From positions 62,001 through 126,000 of the forward strand of contig NZ_LAZS01000011.1 of the NCBI RefSeq assembly GCF_002007205.1: 64,000 nt of DNA, read 5' to 3'. Below the pieces are notes generated by a model. The model made no database searches. It worked only from the letters and a program-made list of their open reading frames with translations, and had not been told where the DNA came from. Made by a program: the position numbers and the translations under genes. Positions 1 through 8,100 of this stretch are shown piece by piece. The stretch comes from Ensifer adhaerens. Lineage in GTDB: Bacteria; Pseudomonadota; Alphaproteobacteria; Rhizobiales; Rhizobiaceae. Within the stretch, counting starts at the first letter, position 1. Each line of letters begins with the position of its first letter.

Positions 1-407
1 CACCGACCTGGCCGGAGAAGCTGCTCTTCGTTCTGCACGCGGCTTACGCCTTCGTGCCGCTCGGCTTCCTGGCGATATCGGCCGGCGCGATCGAGCTTCT
101 CAGCGACTACCCGGTCATGCATGTGCTGACCGTCGGCGTGATCGCCTTCATGATGCTCGCCGTGATGACGCGCGCCACTCGCGGCCATACCGGGCGGCCG
201 CTGGTGGGATCGGCACTCACCAGCGCCTCCTATGTCGCGATCGCGGGCGCCGCGCTGATCCGGCCGCTGGCCGAGGTGCTGCCGGCGCATTATCATCACC
301 TGATCGCGCTTTCGGGTGTGTTGTGGATCGCAGCGTTTGCGCTGTTCACGTTCGAATACGGACCGATGCTGGTGCGCGAGCGCCGCTCGCCGCGCGCCTC
401 ATCCTGA
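1..407 (+). CDS. nnrS: NnrS family membrane protein, C-terminal part only
   Basis: The frame is open from base 3 and ends with TGA at 405-407, so only about the last 134 residues are inside the window. They form roughly four hydrophobic helices, opening with HAAYAFVPLGF, continuing through a conserved MTRATRGHTGRPL loop and ending in a short basic tail. This matches the C-terminal part of NnrS. NnrS proteins are multi-pass haem/copper proteins of the inner membrane that relieve nitrosative stress and sit in NO-reductase regulons. The neighbours here (hemN, nor, nnrU) fit. The start and promoter lie outside the window. Confidence 0.85.
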   Translation, partial: PTWPEKLLFVLHAAYAFVPLGFLAISAGAIELLSDYPVMHVLTVGVIAFMMLAVMTRATRGHTGRPLVGSALTSASYVAIAGAALIRPLAEVLPAHYHHLIALSGVLWIAAFALFTFEYGPMLVRERRSPRASS

Positions 408-428
408 CCGCACGTCGAAACCCAACGC

Positions 429-463
429 AAAAGGCGCCGCGGATGCGGCGCCTTCACTTTTTC
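429..463. terminator. Bidirectional intrinsic terminator
   Basis: A perfect 10-bp stem (431-440 with 445-454) has a GGAT loop. It is followed by CACTTTTT on the plus strand and by TTTTG on the minus strand. It lies between the convergent ends of nnrS (407) and the MIP18-type gene (478), so it can serve both. Confidence 0.8.
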
Positions 464-477
464 TAACAGGACCAGGC

Positions 478-804
478 TCAGAAGATGCTGCCGTGGGCAA
501 ATTCCATCGCGCCGTCGGCCATCATGTCAGGCGTCCACGGCGGTTCGTAGGTCAGGCGCACCTCGGCATATTCGACACCCGGCACATACCAGACGCAATT
601 CTGCACCGCTTCCTTGAGGAAGGCGGTCGCCGGGCAACCCTTGATCGTCGTCGTCATGGTGACGCGGGCAATGCCGCCCTCCTGAACGTCGATGTCGTAG
701 ATCAGGCCGAGATCGACGACGTTCTTGCCCATTTCGGGATCGATGATGATGCGCAAGGCATCGCGGATCCTCGCTTCGAGATCCAGGGTCTCAGGCGCCG
801 ACAT
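478..804 (-). CDS. MIP18/DUF59-type iron-sulfur cluster assembly factor
   Basis: The protein has 108 aa and is a single DUF59 (MIP18/PaaD-like) domain. Seen: a DPEMGKNVVDLGLIYDI stretch, the conserved VTMTTTIKGCPA segment with its cysteine, and a C-terminal LTYEPPWTPDMM. Family members (SufT, PaaD, the MIP18 group) help mature Fe-S proteins. The start is the ATG at 804 with GGGAGG just upstream; the frame extends further 5' but only inside the neighbour. It overlaps the end of the tandem DUF2249 gene by 14 bp, so it is probably translationally coupled as last gene of the 3101-478 operon. Inference: it serves a metal centre used in NO or anaerobic respiration. Confidence 0.85.
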   Translation of the reverse strand: MSAPETLDLEARIRDALRIIIDPEMGKNVVDLGLIYDIDVQEGGIARVTMTTTIKGCPATAFLKEAVQNCVWYVPGVEYAEVRLTYEPPWTPDMMADGAMEFAHGSIF

Positions 805-1321
805 GGGAACGCCTCCCGCCGATACGAATGAGGATCCGGTAGGTCTCGCCGGCCGTATCGAAATTGCCGGCCCATTTGTGGCCGCGCTTGGCAAGTTCCG
901 GATAGAGGAACAGCGGCTCGCGTGCGAGCAAGGCAAACAGCACCTCGCCCTCCGCCATTTTCTCGGCCGTTGCCAGAATGCGCACCATCGGTTCGGGCGG
1001 ATCGAGTTCGGTCAGATCGAGCTGACGGCTGGGATCGGGCCAGGTGTCGAGATCCGTTTCGCCGGCCGAGAGCCTGATCTCCTCGACCTCGCCTTCGGGC
1101 GAAAACAGAACCTCCCAGTCGCCATTGTCGAGCGGGCGATCCTGATGGGTGAAACCGCGCCCGGCCATGACGCTGAAGAGCGGAACGGGCCTGAAGGTGG
1201 CAATCAGCTTCAGCGCCTGACCCGGCGCCAGGCTGTCGACCGCATTCATGATGGCCTGGAACGGATCGCTGCCGCCGCGCAAGTGCGGCCGGACATCGAG
1301 TTCATAGGGATCTTGGCTCAT
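791..1321 (-). CDS. Tandem DUF2249 protein
   Basis: The protein has 176 aa. Two DUF2249 copies can be seen. Residues about 5-75 begin YELDVRPHLRGGSDPFQAIM and include ALKLIATFRPVPLFSVMAGRGF. Residues about 100-172 begin QLDLTELDPPEPMVRIL and include LFALLAREPLFLYPELAKRG. The domain has no firm biochemical function but is common in denitrification and NO gene clusters. ATG 1321 is preceded by GGAGG. The 5' end overlaps the upstream 12-TM gene by 20 bp and the 3' end overlaps the MIP18 gene by 14 bp, so this is a tightly coupled operon. It is probably cytoplasmic, with no signal peptide or membrane segment. Confidence 0.8.
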   Translation of the reverse strand: MSQDPYELDVRPHLRGGSDPFQAIMNAVDSLAPGQALKLIATFRPVPLFSVMAGRGFTHQDRPLDNGDWEVLFSPEGEVEEIRLSAGETDLDTWPDPSRQLDLTELDPPEPMVRILATAEKMAEGEVLFALLAREPLFLYPELAKRGHKWAGNFDTAGETYRILIRIGGRRSHVGA

Positions 1322-2681
1322 GGGAACCTCCGTGAGGAATGGATGGCAGAAACAGGCCTGGTCGAACAAGTCCGTCAGGCAATCGAAGTTCGGCCGGAAC
1401 GTTGATCAGTCGCCGTGTTCGCACGAACTCCAGGATGAGCGCATTGACGGCAATCAACTGGCCGAGACTGGCAAAACGAAAAAGAAGCGCGCTGCCGATC
1501 AGCAGGGCCAGCGTGCCGACCGCGACCGTCAGATAAAAGAGCCGGAACCAGCGAAGGGCGGACGTTTCGCTGACGAGGTCCTGGACCCTCGGGGTCGGCA
1601 TGCGCCCAAGCGCCGGCCCGTAACATTCGAGCCAGGTCATGAACGGCACGATCTTGTAGAGCTGGGCGAGCCCCATGCCCGTCAGCCAGCCAAAGGTGGC
1701 GAGATAAATAACGGCGCCGATAGCCTCATCAAGCCGGCCGGCCGAGAGCAGCGCGACGAAGAGCATAGCCGCGGCGACCAGTGACACGAAGGCGCCGATG
1801 CTGGCGCGGCTGTTGAGTTCGATCGCCTTGCGCCGGCGCTCCCGATAGATACGCAGGATATCGCCGACATAGATCGCGACCACGGCCGCGCCGGAACCGA
1901 CGGCAAGGAGGAAAAGCGGCGAGCGACCAACGGTGCCCACGAGAATGACGGGCACTGCGGCCGCGAGTAAGCCGAGGCAAAGGACGCCGAGCACGAAGAC
2001 CAGGCGGCTGCTTGTCCGCTCCTTGTCTGGCGACAGCATGAACATGGTCAAAAGTCGATAGCTGACGCCCATGGTGGTGAAGCTCAACCAGCCGCAGAGG
2101 CCGAGGGAGGCATGAAGCGAGAGACCATCGACGGTGAGGTCGATCGCGCCCGCCGCCTCGATCAGGCCCGAGAGCACGCCAGCATAGACGCCGCCGAGCA
2201 GCATCGTGCCGAAGAGAGTGGCAAGGCCGACCGCGACGAAGCGGGCCGGTAGTGGCAGGGGGCGTGCATGCCAAAGCGTGACCGAGAAGGAAAAGCCCAG
2301 CACCGAAAAGCCAACAATCGAGAAAGCGGCTCCAAGAGGAAGCAGCGTCACGGGAAGATCGATCGCACCGGAAAGACCGACGAAGCCGAGGGTCAGCGTG
2401 GCGATGCCGCCAATAAGAAACAGGAGCGCCGGCAGGGCGACGCTCGGCAAGGACAGCGGCTGGCCGACGAGAACAGGCACGAATTGCAGCAACGCGCCGG
2501 TCATCAGCAGGCTTAGCCAACCCAGAACGACGACATGGACGAGCGCCAGCGTTTCAGGCGCCTCAAGGGCTAAGACCGGATAACCAAAGCCGAGAACCAT
2601 CATGGTCTCGCCAAGGACAAGGAAAATCAGCGCGGCCGCGAAGTAGGACATGGTCCAGCGGGATAGCGTGGCTGCGAACAT
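1302..2681 (-). CDS. 12-TM membrane protein resembling NnrS / haem-copper oxidase subunit I
   Basis: The protein has 459 aa with about twelve hydrophobic segments along its whole length. Two histidines lie in the conserved-looking segments LALVHVVVLGW (H49) and LSLHASLGLCGWLSFTTMG (H190), the kind of placement seen in haem-binding membrane proteins of the NnrS/CcoN-like group. No full set of haem-copper oxidase ligands is evident, so a catalytic oxidase is unlikely. It lies between DUF2249 genes and overlaps the tandem DUF2249 gene by 20 bp. The start at 2681 (MFAATL) has a weak AGGG upstream; ATG 2651 (MSYFAA) is an alternative. Function is not established; a haem or metal role in the NO response is inferred from context. 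Confidence 0.7.
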   Translation of the reverse strand: MFAATLSRWTMSYFAAALIFLVLGETMMVLGFGYPVLALEAPETLALVHVVVLGWLSLLMTGALLQFVPVLVGQPLSLPSVALPALLFLIGGIATLTLGFVGLSGAIDLPVTLLPLGAAFSIVGFSVLGFSFSVTLWHARPLPLPARFVAVGLATLFGTMLLGGVYAGVLSGLIEAAGAIDLTVDGLSLHASLGLCGWLSFTTMGVSYRLLTMFMLSPDKERTSSRLVFVLGVLCLGLLAAAVPVILVGTVGRSPLFLLAVGSGAAVVAIYVGDILRIYRERRRKAIELNSRASIGAFVSLVAAAMLFVALLSAGRLDEAIGAVIYLATFGWLTGMGLAQLYKIVPFMTWLECYGPALGRMPTPRVQDLVSETSALRWFRLFYLTVAVGTLALLIGSALLFRFASLGQLIAVNALILEFVRTRRLINVPAELRLPDGLVRPGLFLPSIPHGGSHEPRSL

Positions 2682-2743
2682 GGTGGTTCAACCCTTGGAT
2701 CACGATGGCTCTGGTCGAGCCGAACAAGCGTGATCGAATCTTT

Positions 2744-2803
2744 CAAGTGAGAGCGGGATGAGAGCGGAAAATGACGCACGCTTTTTCTCACCCCGCTCTT
2801 GAA
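2744..2803. other. Long imperfect intercistronic hairpin
   Basis: The arm around 2752-2765 (AGCGGGATGAGA) can pair with 2786-2799 (TCTCACCCCGCTC), and flanking TCAAG/CTTGA extends the stem. A run of five T lies in the plus-strand loop. It sits between the DUF2249 gene ending at 2817 and the 12-TM gene starting at 2681, within one presumed transcript. It could stabilise or attenuate the mRNA. Confidence 0.45.
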
Positions 2804-2816
2804 GGACACCAGGCGC

Positions 2817-3101
2817 TCAGTGCCCGCCGCAGCAGCAGTCACAGCCGGAGGACTGTTGCCGACCGATCTCGACTCGCCAGACCTCGGGCCCCTGCTCAAG
2901 GTATTCCCAGGTGAATTCGCCCGGATAGCGGGTTTCCAGCTGGTAGTGCAGCGGACGCGGATCGTGGTCGTTGACGATGATGAAGGCGCCACCCTCGGCA
3001 AGCGCGTTCAACATGCCGAAGATTTTCGGATGGCGCTCTACCGGCGGGATCGTCCGCACATCGATAAAGGGCTTGTCGGTCTCTGCAATGGTCATGGTCA
3101 T
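2817..3101 (-). CDS. DUF2249 protein with Cys-rich C-terminus
   Basis: The protein has 94 aa. It is a single, near-canonical DUF2249 domain: FIDVRTIPPVERHPKIFGML, then IIVNDHDPRPLHYQLE and a W-rich end, EYLEQGPEVWRVEI. It finishes with a short tail CDCCCGGH, four Cys and one His in eight residues, which looks metal-binding. ATG 3101 was chosen because homologues start near this point; ATG 3095 is an alternative, and neither has a strong Shine-Dalgarno. It is the first gene of the operon 3101-478 and is divergent from hemN across the NnrR-type box at 3196-3209. Confidence 0.82.
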   Translation of the reverse strand: MTMTIAETDKPFIDVRTIPPVERHPKIFGMLNALAEGGAFIIVNDHDPRPLHYQLETRYPGEFTWEYLEQGPEVWRVEIGRQQSSGCDCCCGGH

Positions 3102-3195
3102 CCGCTCTGAGCGCCGTCGTTTGATGATGATCCGGGAAACGCCGGCGCACACGCCCCGGATTTCCGCAACCTAGCGCCAGCGCCGCCGCGACATT

Positions 3196-3209
3196 TTGTC
3201 GAAGCGCAA
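3196..3209. promoter_or_regulatory. NnrR/Dnr-type CRP/FNR box, divergent DUF2249 operon and hemN
   Basis: The site reads TTGTC-GAAG-CGCAA, a two-half-site FNR-family dyad with C/G at the fifth position. FNR and FixK sites usually have TTGAT-N4-ATCAA. It is about 100 bp upstream of DUF2249 (3101) and 115 bp upstream of hemN (3318). Four related boxes occur in this island. Confidence 0.7.
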
Positions 3210-3317
3210 ACAAATCTCGCTTTGGCCGAGACCGCCCCCGTCCTTGACTTTTCGCAAAGAGGTGCCGGTCCGCGAGGCCTAAAAAGCAGCATCCATCGCC
3301 ACCCAGATGAGGACGAA

Positions 3318-4670
3318 ATGCTAGCTTCCGCGCTCCTAAAATACGGTGAAATGCGCCTGCCGCGCTACACGAGTTACCCGACCGCTCCGCGCTTTGCGGC
3401 TGACGTCGACGACCACACCTATGGCGACTGGCTGAAGGCGATACCGGACCGGCAGGATGTGTCCCTCTACCTGCACATCCCGTTCTGTCGTTCCATGTGC
3501 TGGTACTGCGGCTGCCACACGACGATCACCAAAAAGGACGATCCGATCCTCGACTACCTCGATGTGCTCCGAGACGAAATCCGCATGGTCGCCGACACAG
3601 TCGGACGTCCCCTGCCCGTCGCGGAGGTGCACTTCGGCGGCGGCACGCCGACGATCATCGAACCGCGTGAATTCCTTGCGCTGATGACGTTGATGCGCGA
3701 GCGCTTCGCCCTGTCCCCATCGACCAATGTGGCGGTCGAAATCGATCCTCGCCGGCTGACGCTGGCAATGGCCGAGGCGCTTGGCGAAGGTGGCGTCAGG
3801 CGTGCCAGCCTCGGCGTGCAGAGCTTCGATCCCGTCGTGCAGAAGGCGATCAACCGCATCCAGAGCGAAAAGCAGACCGCCGAAGCCGTCGACCATCTGC
3901 GCGGCGCGGGCATCGGTGGGATCAATTTCGACCTGATCTACGGCCTGCCGCATCAGACGGTGCGCTCCTGCGTCGAGACGGTCGAAGCGGCCGTGGCGAT
4001 GCGGCCGGAACGGTTCGCGGTTTTCGGTTACGCCCATGTGCCGAGCTTCAAGAAGCACCAGCGTATGATCGACGAGAACGCGCTGCCCGACAGTGCCGCC
4101 CGCGCCGAACAGGCGATGGCGATCAGCGAAGCGCTGGTCAAAGCCGGCTACCGCCAGATCGGCCTCGATCATTTTGCGCTTCCTGACGACGATCTCGTCA
4201 CCGCCCAGGAGGCCGGGCAGCTCCGCCGCAACTTCCAGGGCTATACGACCGACACTTGCGAAACGCTGATCGGTTTCGGCGCCTCGGCAATCGGCCGCTC
4301 GCGCGACGGTTATGTCCAGAACGAGGTCCCCCCCGGCGTCTATGCAAGCCGCATCGCATCGGGACGGCTCGCAACCACCAAGGGCTACCGACTGACCGAC
4401 GAGGACCGGCTGCGCGCCGCGATCATCGAACGGCTGATGTGCGATTTCAGCGCGGATATCCCCGCGATCGCCAAGGCCCATGGGCGGGACTGGCAATCGC
4501 TTATCGAGGGCAACGGCAAATTGGCCGAGTTGCAGAGAGATGGTGTGATCGATTTTTCGGGTGGCGTCATCACGGTGCGCCCCGAACACCGCTTCGTGAT
4601 CCGCGCGGTAGCGGCGGCCTTCGATGCCTATATCGACGAGTCGCAGCGGGTGCACAGCAAGGCGGCGTGA
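3318..4670 (+). CDS. hemN: Oxygen-independent coproporphyrinogen III oxidase
   Basis: The protein has 450 aa, the usual HemN length. It is a radical-SAM enzyme that oxidatively decarboxylates coproporphyrinogen III to protoporphyrinogen IX without oxygen, so it supplies haem under anoxia. The cluster motif C-x3-C-x2-C is seen as FCRSMCWYC (C57, C61, C64) followed by GC, which is HemN-specific, with GGGTPT further on and a C-terminal HemN domain. The N-terminal LPRYTSYPTAPRF is diagnostic of true HemN rather than HemW. ATG 3318 is preceded by GAGGACGA; a longer open frame from 3222 adds non-conserved residues. It is divergent from the DUF2249 operon and shares its NnrR-type box. Confidence 0.95.
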   Translation: MLASALLKYGEMRLPRYTSYPTAPRFAADVDDHTYGDWLKAIPDRQDVSLYLHIPFCRSMCWYCGCHTTITKKDDPILDYLDVLRDEIRMVADTVGRPLPVAEVHFGGGTPTIIEPREFLALMTLMRERFALSPSTNVAVEIDPRRLTLAMAEALGEGGVRRASLGVQSFDPVVQKAINRIQSEKQTAEAVDHLRGAGIGGINFDLIYGLPHQTVRSCVETVEAAVAMRPERFAVFGYAHVPSFKKHQRMIDENALPDSAARAEQAMAISEALVKAGYRQIGLDHFALPDDDLVTAQEAGQLRRNFQGYTTDTCETLIGFGASAIGRSRDGYVQNEVPPGVYASRIASGRLATTKGYRLTDEDRLRAAIIERLMCDFSADIPAIAKAHGRDWQSLIEGNGKLAELQRDGVIDFSGGVITVRPEHRFVIRAVAAAFDAYIDESQRVHSKAA

Positions 4671-4784
4671 AGATCCTCAGTGCTTTTTGCAGAGCCGATG
4701 GCCTGGTGTCCAAACCGGGCCATCGGCGACTTGCTGCCTGCGCACGTCGTCGTCTACCCTCACACGATCTTCAAGGAGATCGCC

Positions 4785-4817
4785 GTGTTCACGACCGTAA
4801 TCAGCGCTATCCCATGA
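4785..4817 (+). CDS. Possible 10-codon leader peptide
   Basis: GTG 4785 has an excellent ribosome site (AAGGAG, 7 bases upstream) and reads VFTTVISAIP before TGA at 4815-4817. The stop overlaps the ATG of the next gene as ATGA (4814-4817). That downstream ATG has no Shine-Dalgarno of its own. The layout suggests a leader that couples translation, or a lost in-frame start. It could be chance. Confidence 0.4.
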   Translation: MFTTVISAIP

Positions 4818-5305
4818 GAGAACCAGACGAACCCAATGGGATGCAGGTCGTCGCCTTTCAAGGTCGGCACTCTTCTCTGAAGATGACCATACGCCAATAC
4901 CAGTTCCCTGACATTGCGGATGACGCGTGGGATGCGAACTGGCTGGTCGTCGAAGGCCGCGTCGACATCAAAGGCAGGAAATGGACGTTTCGCGATCCGT
5001 GCCTCACCACCTTTGAAGCGGAGCATCTGGCGGACTGGCTCGAGGAAGTGTCCACAGGAGAGCCGTCGGAGATCGACTGCCTTTTCACCGAGCCGAACCT
5101 AGAGTTCCGCTATCAGAAGAACCGGCAGCTCCGCATCTGTTTCGCACTCGAATCCGGACCGCCGGGATGCGGCACGCCGGTTCAGTGGAACGAGCGCAGT
5201 GTTCTGGTGCCGGTCAGTTCCGCGCTTGCAACTGCCGCAAGACAATTGCGGCAGCAACTCGGTCGGTTTCCTCCACGAGGGCCCAGCCCTCGTCCCGGTC
5301 GCTGA
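4814..5305 (+). CDS. WapI-like conserved protein
   Basis: The protein has 163 aa. The pattern YQFPDI...WLVVEGRVDI...WTFRDPCLTTFEAEHLADWL, followed by FTEPNLEFRY, resembles the WapI family, small soluble proteins some of which act as immunity proteins for Rhs/WapA toxins. No toxin gene is nearby, so an immunity role is not supported. ATG 4814 has no ribosome site and appears coupled to the preceding 10-codon frame; ATG 4841 (MQVVAFQG) is another possible start. It is convergent with norD, with 6 bp between stop codons. Confidence 0.55.
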   Translation: MREPDEPNGMQVVAFQGRHSSLKMTIRQYQFPDIADDAWDANWLVVEGRVDIKGRKWTFRDPCLTTFEAEHLADWLEEVSTGEPSEIDCLFTEPNLEFRYQKNRQLRICFALESGPPGCGTPVQWNERSVLVPVSSALATAARQLRQQLGRFPPRGPSPRPGR

Positions 5306-5311
5306 TCCACC

Positions 5312-7213
5312 TTAGCCGACCAGGTTGCGGTAGATCGCCGGCAGCGCTGCAGGCAGCCGCGAGATGTTGCCGACCACGGCGTAACCGTTCTGGCCGAACA
5401 TGGCTGGCACATAGGACTTTGCCTCCCGGTCTACGGTAACGGCAAAGGTGTTGATGCCGCTTCGCCGTGCCTCCGTGACCGCGCGGCGGCTGTCTTCGAG
5501 TGCGAAGCGTCCCTCGTAGTGGTCGATATCGTTGGGCTTGCCGTCAGTCAGGACGAGCAGGAGCTTCTTTCGGTTCGGTTGCCGGCGAAGCTCGGCCGAG
5601 GCGTGCCGGATCGCCGCACCGATGCGGGTGTAGTAGCCGGGCTTCAGCGCCGCGATGCGCGCCTCGACCAGCGGTCCCATCGCCTCGTTGAAGGCCTTGA
5701 CCGTTTCCACCCGCACCCAGTCGCGCCGCCGCGAGGTGAAGGTCAGGATCGAGTGGTTGTCGCCGCAGGCCGACAGCCCGTGGGCAAGAATGAGCAGCGC
5801 TTCTTTCTCGACATCGAGCACCCGCCGATTGTCGGACCAGGAATCGGTCGACAGCGACACGTCGACGAGGATCGTTACCGCCAGATCATGCACCTGCGGC
5901 CGGCTCATCAGATGGATGCGATCGCTCCCCTGGCCGCCGGCGGCGAGATCGGTGCGGGCACGCACCACCGCGTCGAGATCGAGATCGGCGCCGTCGAGTT
6001 GCGCGCGCAGCATCTCGTGTCGCGGGCGCAGCACTTCGAACTGGCGCCGCACACGGCGGATCAAGCTCCGGCTTTCCTCGGTCAGTTCGCTCCGCTCTTC
6101 CTGGGCGAAAGCCGGCATCGCCAGCACGCGGCAATGGTCCTTGAGGTACTGCCCGGTCCGGTAGTTCCATTCGGGATAGGTCAGCTCGGCCGTCAGCGGC
6201 GTCGGATCGACGGCTTCCGGCGGCAGATCGAGATCGAAGCGGAATCGCGCCGAGGGCCGTCCCTTGCGCTCGCCGAGCGTCATGTCGTCGAGTTCCTCGG
6301 CAGCCTTGCCGTCGTGGTCGTCGCTGTCGTCGCCGGGACGGTCGACGTTGACCATCTCGGCCATGGCCAGGATCTTCTCGAAGCGATTGAGGATGAACGG
6401 GCTGCGTTCGCCCTTTCGGTTCTCCGGGTTTTCGCGCACCGCCACGTGGCGCTCAACCTCGACACCCTCGCTCTGCGTGCCCGCAGTCGCGGCCACATCT
6501 TCGTCGCGCACGGTCGTGGTTTCGGCCCGCAACAGCGTGTCCGGCCATAGCGGCATCGGCAGCATCGGCAGGTAGCCGGGCGGCGCGCGATGCGGGAAGA
6601 TCACCGGCAACGACTTGTCCGCCTCGCCCGTCGCCTTGCGCAACAGCCTGAGGATGCGGTTTTCCAGATGCTGCTCAATCGAGGGCAGCGCCCCTCTCTT
6701 CCGTTCCGCAAGGGTCGCCTCCGCCAGGCGCCGATAACGTCGCCTAAGGCCTGGGAACCGCTGGAAGACTTCCTCGACCGTTTCCAGCGCGCGCGATATC
6801 AGCGCCAGATCGCGGCGGAGCGGATCGGTCTCGCTGACGGGGTCGACCGGCATCGTCGCCATATAGGCGACGAGCCAGTGATAGAGATCCCGGTTCAGGT
6901 CTTTCGTCGGAAAGATGTCGATCTCGCCCGGCAGCATCAAGGACGCGTGGTCACGCGCCGGCTGGACGAGCTTCTCTTCACCGAGCCCCATGCGCTGCCG
7001 CCACCGCAGCCGATGGGTCGACGTGCGCCCGCGGGCGGGCACGATCTGCACCGCCGCCTCGCCGCCATGTCCGCGAAAGCACACGCCGAGTACCGGCAGC
7101 ATGTCAGCGAGCTTCACCGCCTCCTCCGGATAACGCCGCCAGGTTCTGGTATTGCCGACGAAACGGTGCCAGGCCCGTCCGACGGTTTCTTCGAGCTCGA
7201 GGAAATCAAGCAT
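5312..7213 (-). CDS. norD: NO reductase activation protein NorD
   Basis: The protein has 633 aa. NorD is a cytoplasmic von Willebrand factor A protein that works with the AAA ATPase NorQ to insert or activate the non-haem iron centre of NorCB. Seen: a MIDAS-type DVSLSTD at about residue 451-457 and a later LTDGKPNDIDHYEG, both typical of the C-terminal VWA domain; the N-terminal two thirds are helical and charged. ATG 7213 was chosen for its GAGGTG site and because the frame upstream of it runs into norQ. It lies 8 bp after norQ and is last gene of norCBQD. Confidence 0.93.
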   Translation of the reverse strand: MLDFLELEETVGRAWHRFVGNTRTWRRYPEEAVKLADMLPVLGVCFRGHGGEAAVQIVPARGRTSTHRLRWRQRMGLGEEKLVQPARDHASLMLPGEIDIFPTKDLNRDLYHWLVAYMATMPVDPVSETDPLRRDLALISRALETVEEVFQRFPGLRRRYRRLAEATLAERKRGALPSIEQHLENRILRLLRKATGEADKSLPVIFPHRAPPGYLPMLPMPLWPDTLLRAETTTVRDEDVAATAGTQSEGVEVERHVAVRENPENRKGERSPFILNRFEKILAMAEMVNVDRPGDDSDDHDGKAAEELDDMTLGERKGRPSARFRFDLDLPPEAVDPTPLTAELTYPEWNYRTGQYLKDHCRVLAMPAFAQEERSELTEESRSLIRRVRRQFEVLRPRHEMLRAQLDGADLDLDAVVRARTDLAAGGQGSDRIHLMSRPQVHDLAVTILVDVSLSTDSWSDNRRVLDVEKEALLILAHGLSACGDNHSILTFTSRRRDWVRVETVKAFNEAMGPLVEARIAALKPGYYTRIGAAIRHASAELRRQPNRKKLLLVLTDGKPNDIDHYEGRFALEDSRRAVTEARRSGINTFAVTVDREAKSYVPAMFGQNGYAVVGNISRLPAALPAIYRNLVG

Positions 7214-7221
7214 GGTCCACC

Positions 7222-8034
7222 TCAGGCGATAAGCGAGCCGGCGACTTCGAGAAGGGCTGCGCGCACATCCGGTTCGTCGGTCAGCGGCTCGATCATCGCG
7301 GCACGCACGGCATCCTTGACCGGCATGCCGGCATCGATGAGCGAGGCGCAATAGACGAGCAGCCGGGTCGATACGCCTTCTTCGAGATCATGCCCCTTGA
7401 GTGCACGCAGGCGCTGCGCGAGGTTGACGAGCGGCGCCACCTGGCTCTCCAGCAGGCCACTTTCCTGCGAAACGACCGATATCTCAGCGTTGCGCGGCAG
7501 GAAGTCGAACTCGATCGCCACGAAGCGCTGTCTTGTGCTCGGCTTCAGGCTCTTCAAAAGGTTCTGGTAACCGGGATTGTAGGACACGATCAGCATGAAG
7601 CTCGACGGTGCTTCGAGCAGTTCGCCGGTCCGTTCAAGCGGCAACATGCGGCGGTCGTCGGTCAGTGGATGCAGGACGACGGCCACGTCCTTGCGGGCTT
7701 CCACGATCTCGTCGAGATAGCAGACGCCGCCGTTGCGGACGGCCCGGGTCAGCGGGCCGTCGACCCAGACGGTGTCGCCGCCCTTGAGAAGATACCGTCC
7801 GGTAAGGTCGGCGGCGGCGAGATCGTCATGGCAGGAAACGGTCGAAAGCGGCAGGCCGAGCTTCGCCGCCATGTGGCTGACGAAACGGGTCTTGCCGCAA
7901 CCGGTCGGTCCTTTCAGGAGCAGCGGTAGCTGCCGCACCCAGGCGCTTTCGAAAAGCGCGCATTCATTGCCCGAGGGACTATAGGCGGGGATATCGAGCG
8001 CCGCGCGACTGACGGCAGTTTGGACAGGGCTCAT
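7222..8034 (-). CDS. norQ: NO reductase activation ATPase NorQ (MoxR-type AAA)
   Basis: The protein has 270 aa. It is a MoxR-family AAA+ ATPase that acts with NorD on assembly or activation of NorCB. Walker A is GPTGCGKT at residues 42-49. Walker B-like VCYLDEIVEA and the DDRRMLPLERTGE segment typical of MoxR/CbbQ/NorQ proteins are present. ATG 8034 has GGAGA upstream. The gene is separated from norB by a 66-bp gap holding a strong hairpin (8070-8093). Confidence 0.94.
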   Translation of the reverse strand: MSPVQTAVSRAALDIPAYSPSGNECALFESAWVRQLPLLLKGPTGCGKTRFVSHMAAKLGLPLSTVSCHDDLAAADLTGRYLLKGGDTVWVDGPLTRAVRNGGVCYLDEIVEARKDVAVVLHPLTDDRRMLPLERTGELLEAPSSFMLIVSYNPGYQNLLKSLKPSTRQRFVAIEFDFLPRNAEISVVSQESGLLESQVAPLVNLAQRLRALKGHDLEEGVSTRLLVYCASLIDAGMPVKDAVRAAMIEPLTDEPDVRAALLEVAGSLIA

Positions 8035-8069
8035 GGCAAGTCTCCATGCTGGGAATTCGTGGGGGAGGT

Positions 8070-8093
8070 GCCGGCGCGGCGAGCCGCGCCGGC
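8070..8093. other. Strong intercistronic hairpin between norB and norQ
   Basis: Arms GCCGGCGCGGC (8070-8080) and GCCGCGCCGGC (8083-8093) are perfectly complementary. No T-run follows on the minus strand, so it is more likely an mRNA-stability or processing element at the 3' end of norCB than a full terminator. Confidence 0.6.
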
Positions 8094-8100
8094 TGGTCGA

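Noticed and set aside
1302-2681. Reading the 12-TM protein as a true cytochrome oxidase subunit I
   Set aside because: No set of six haem/CuB histidines is visible; only scattered His residues in conserved-looking helices.
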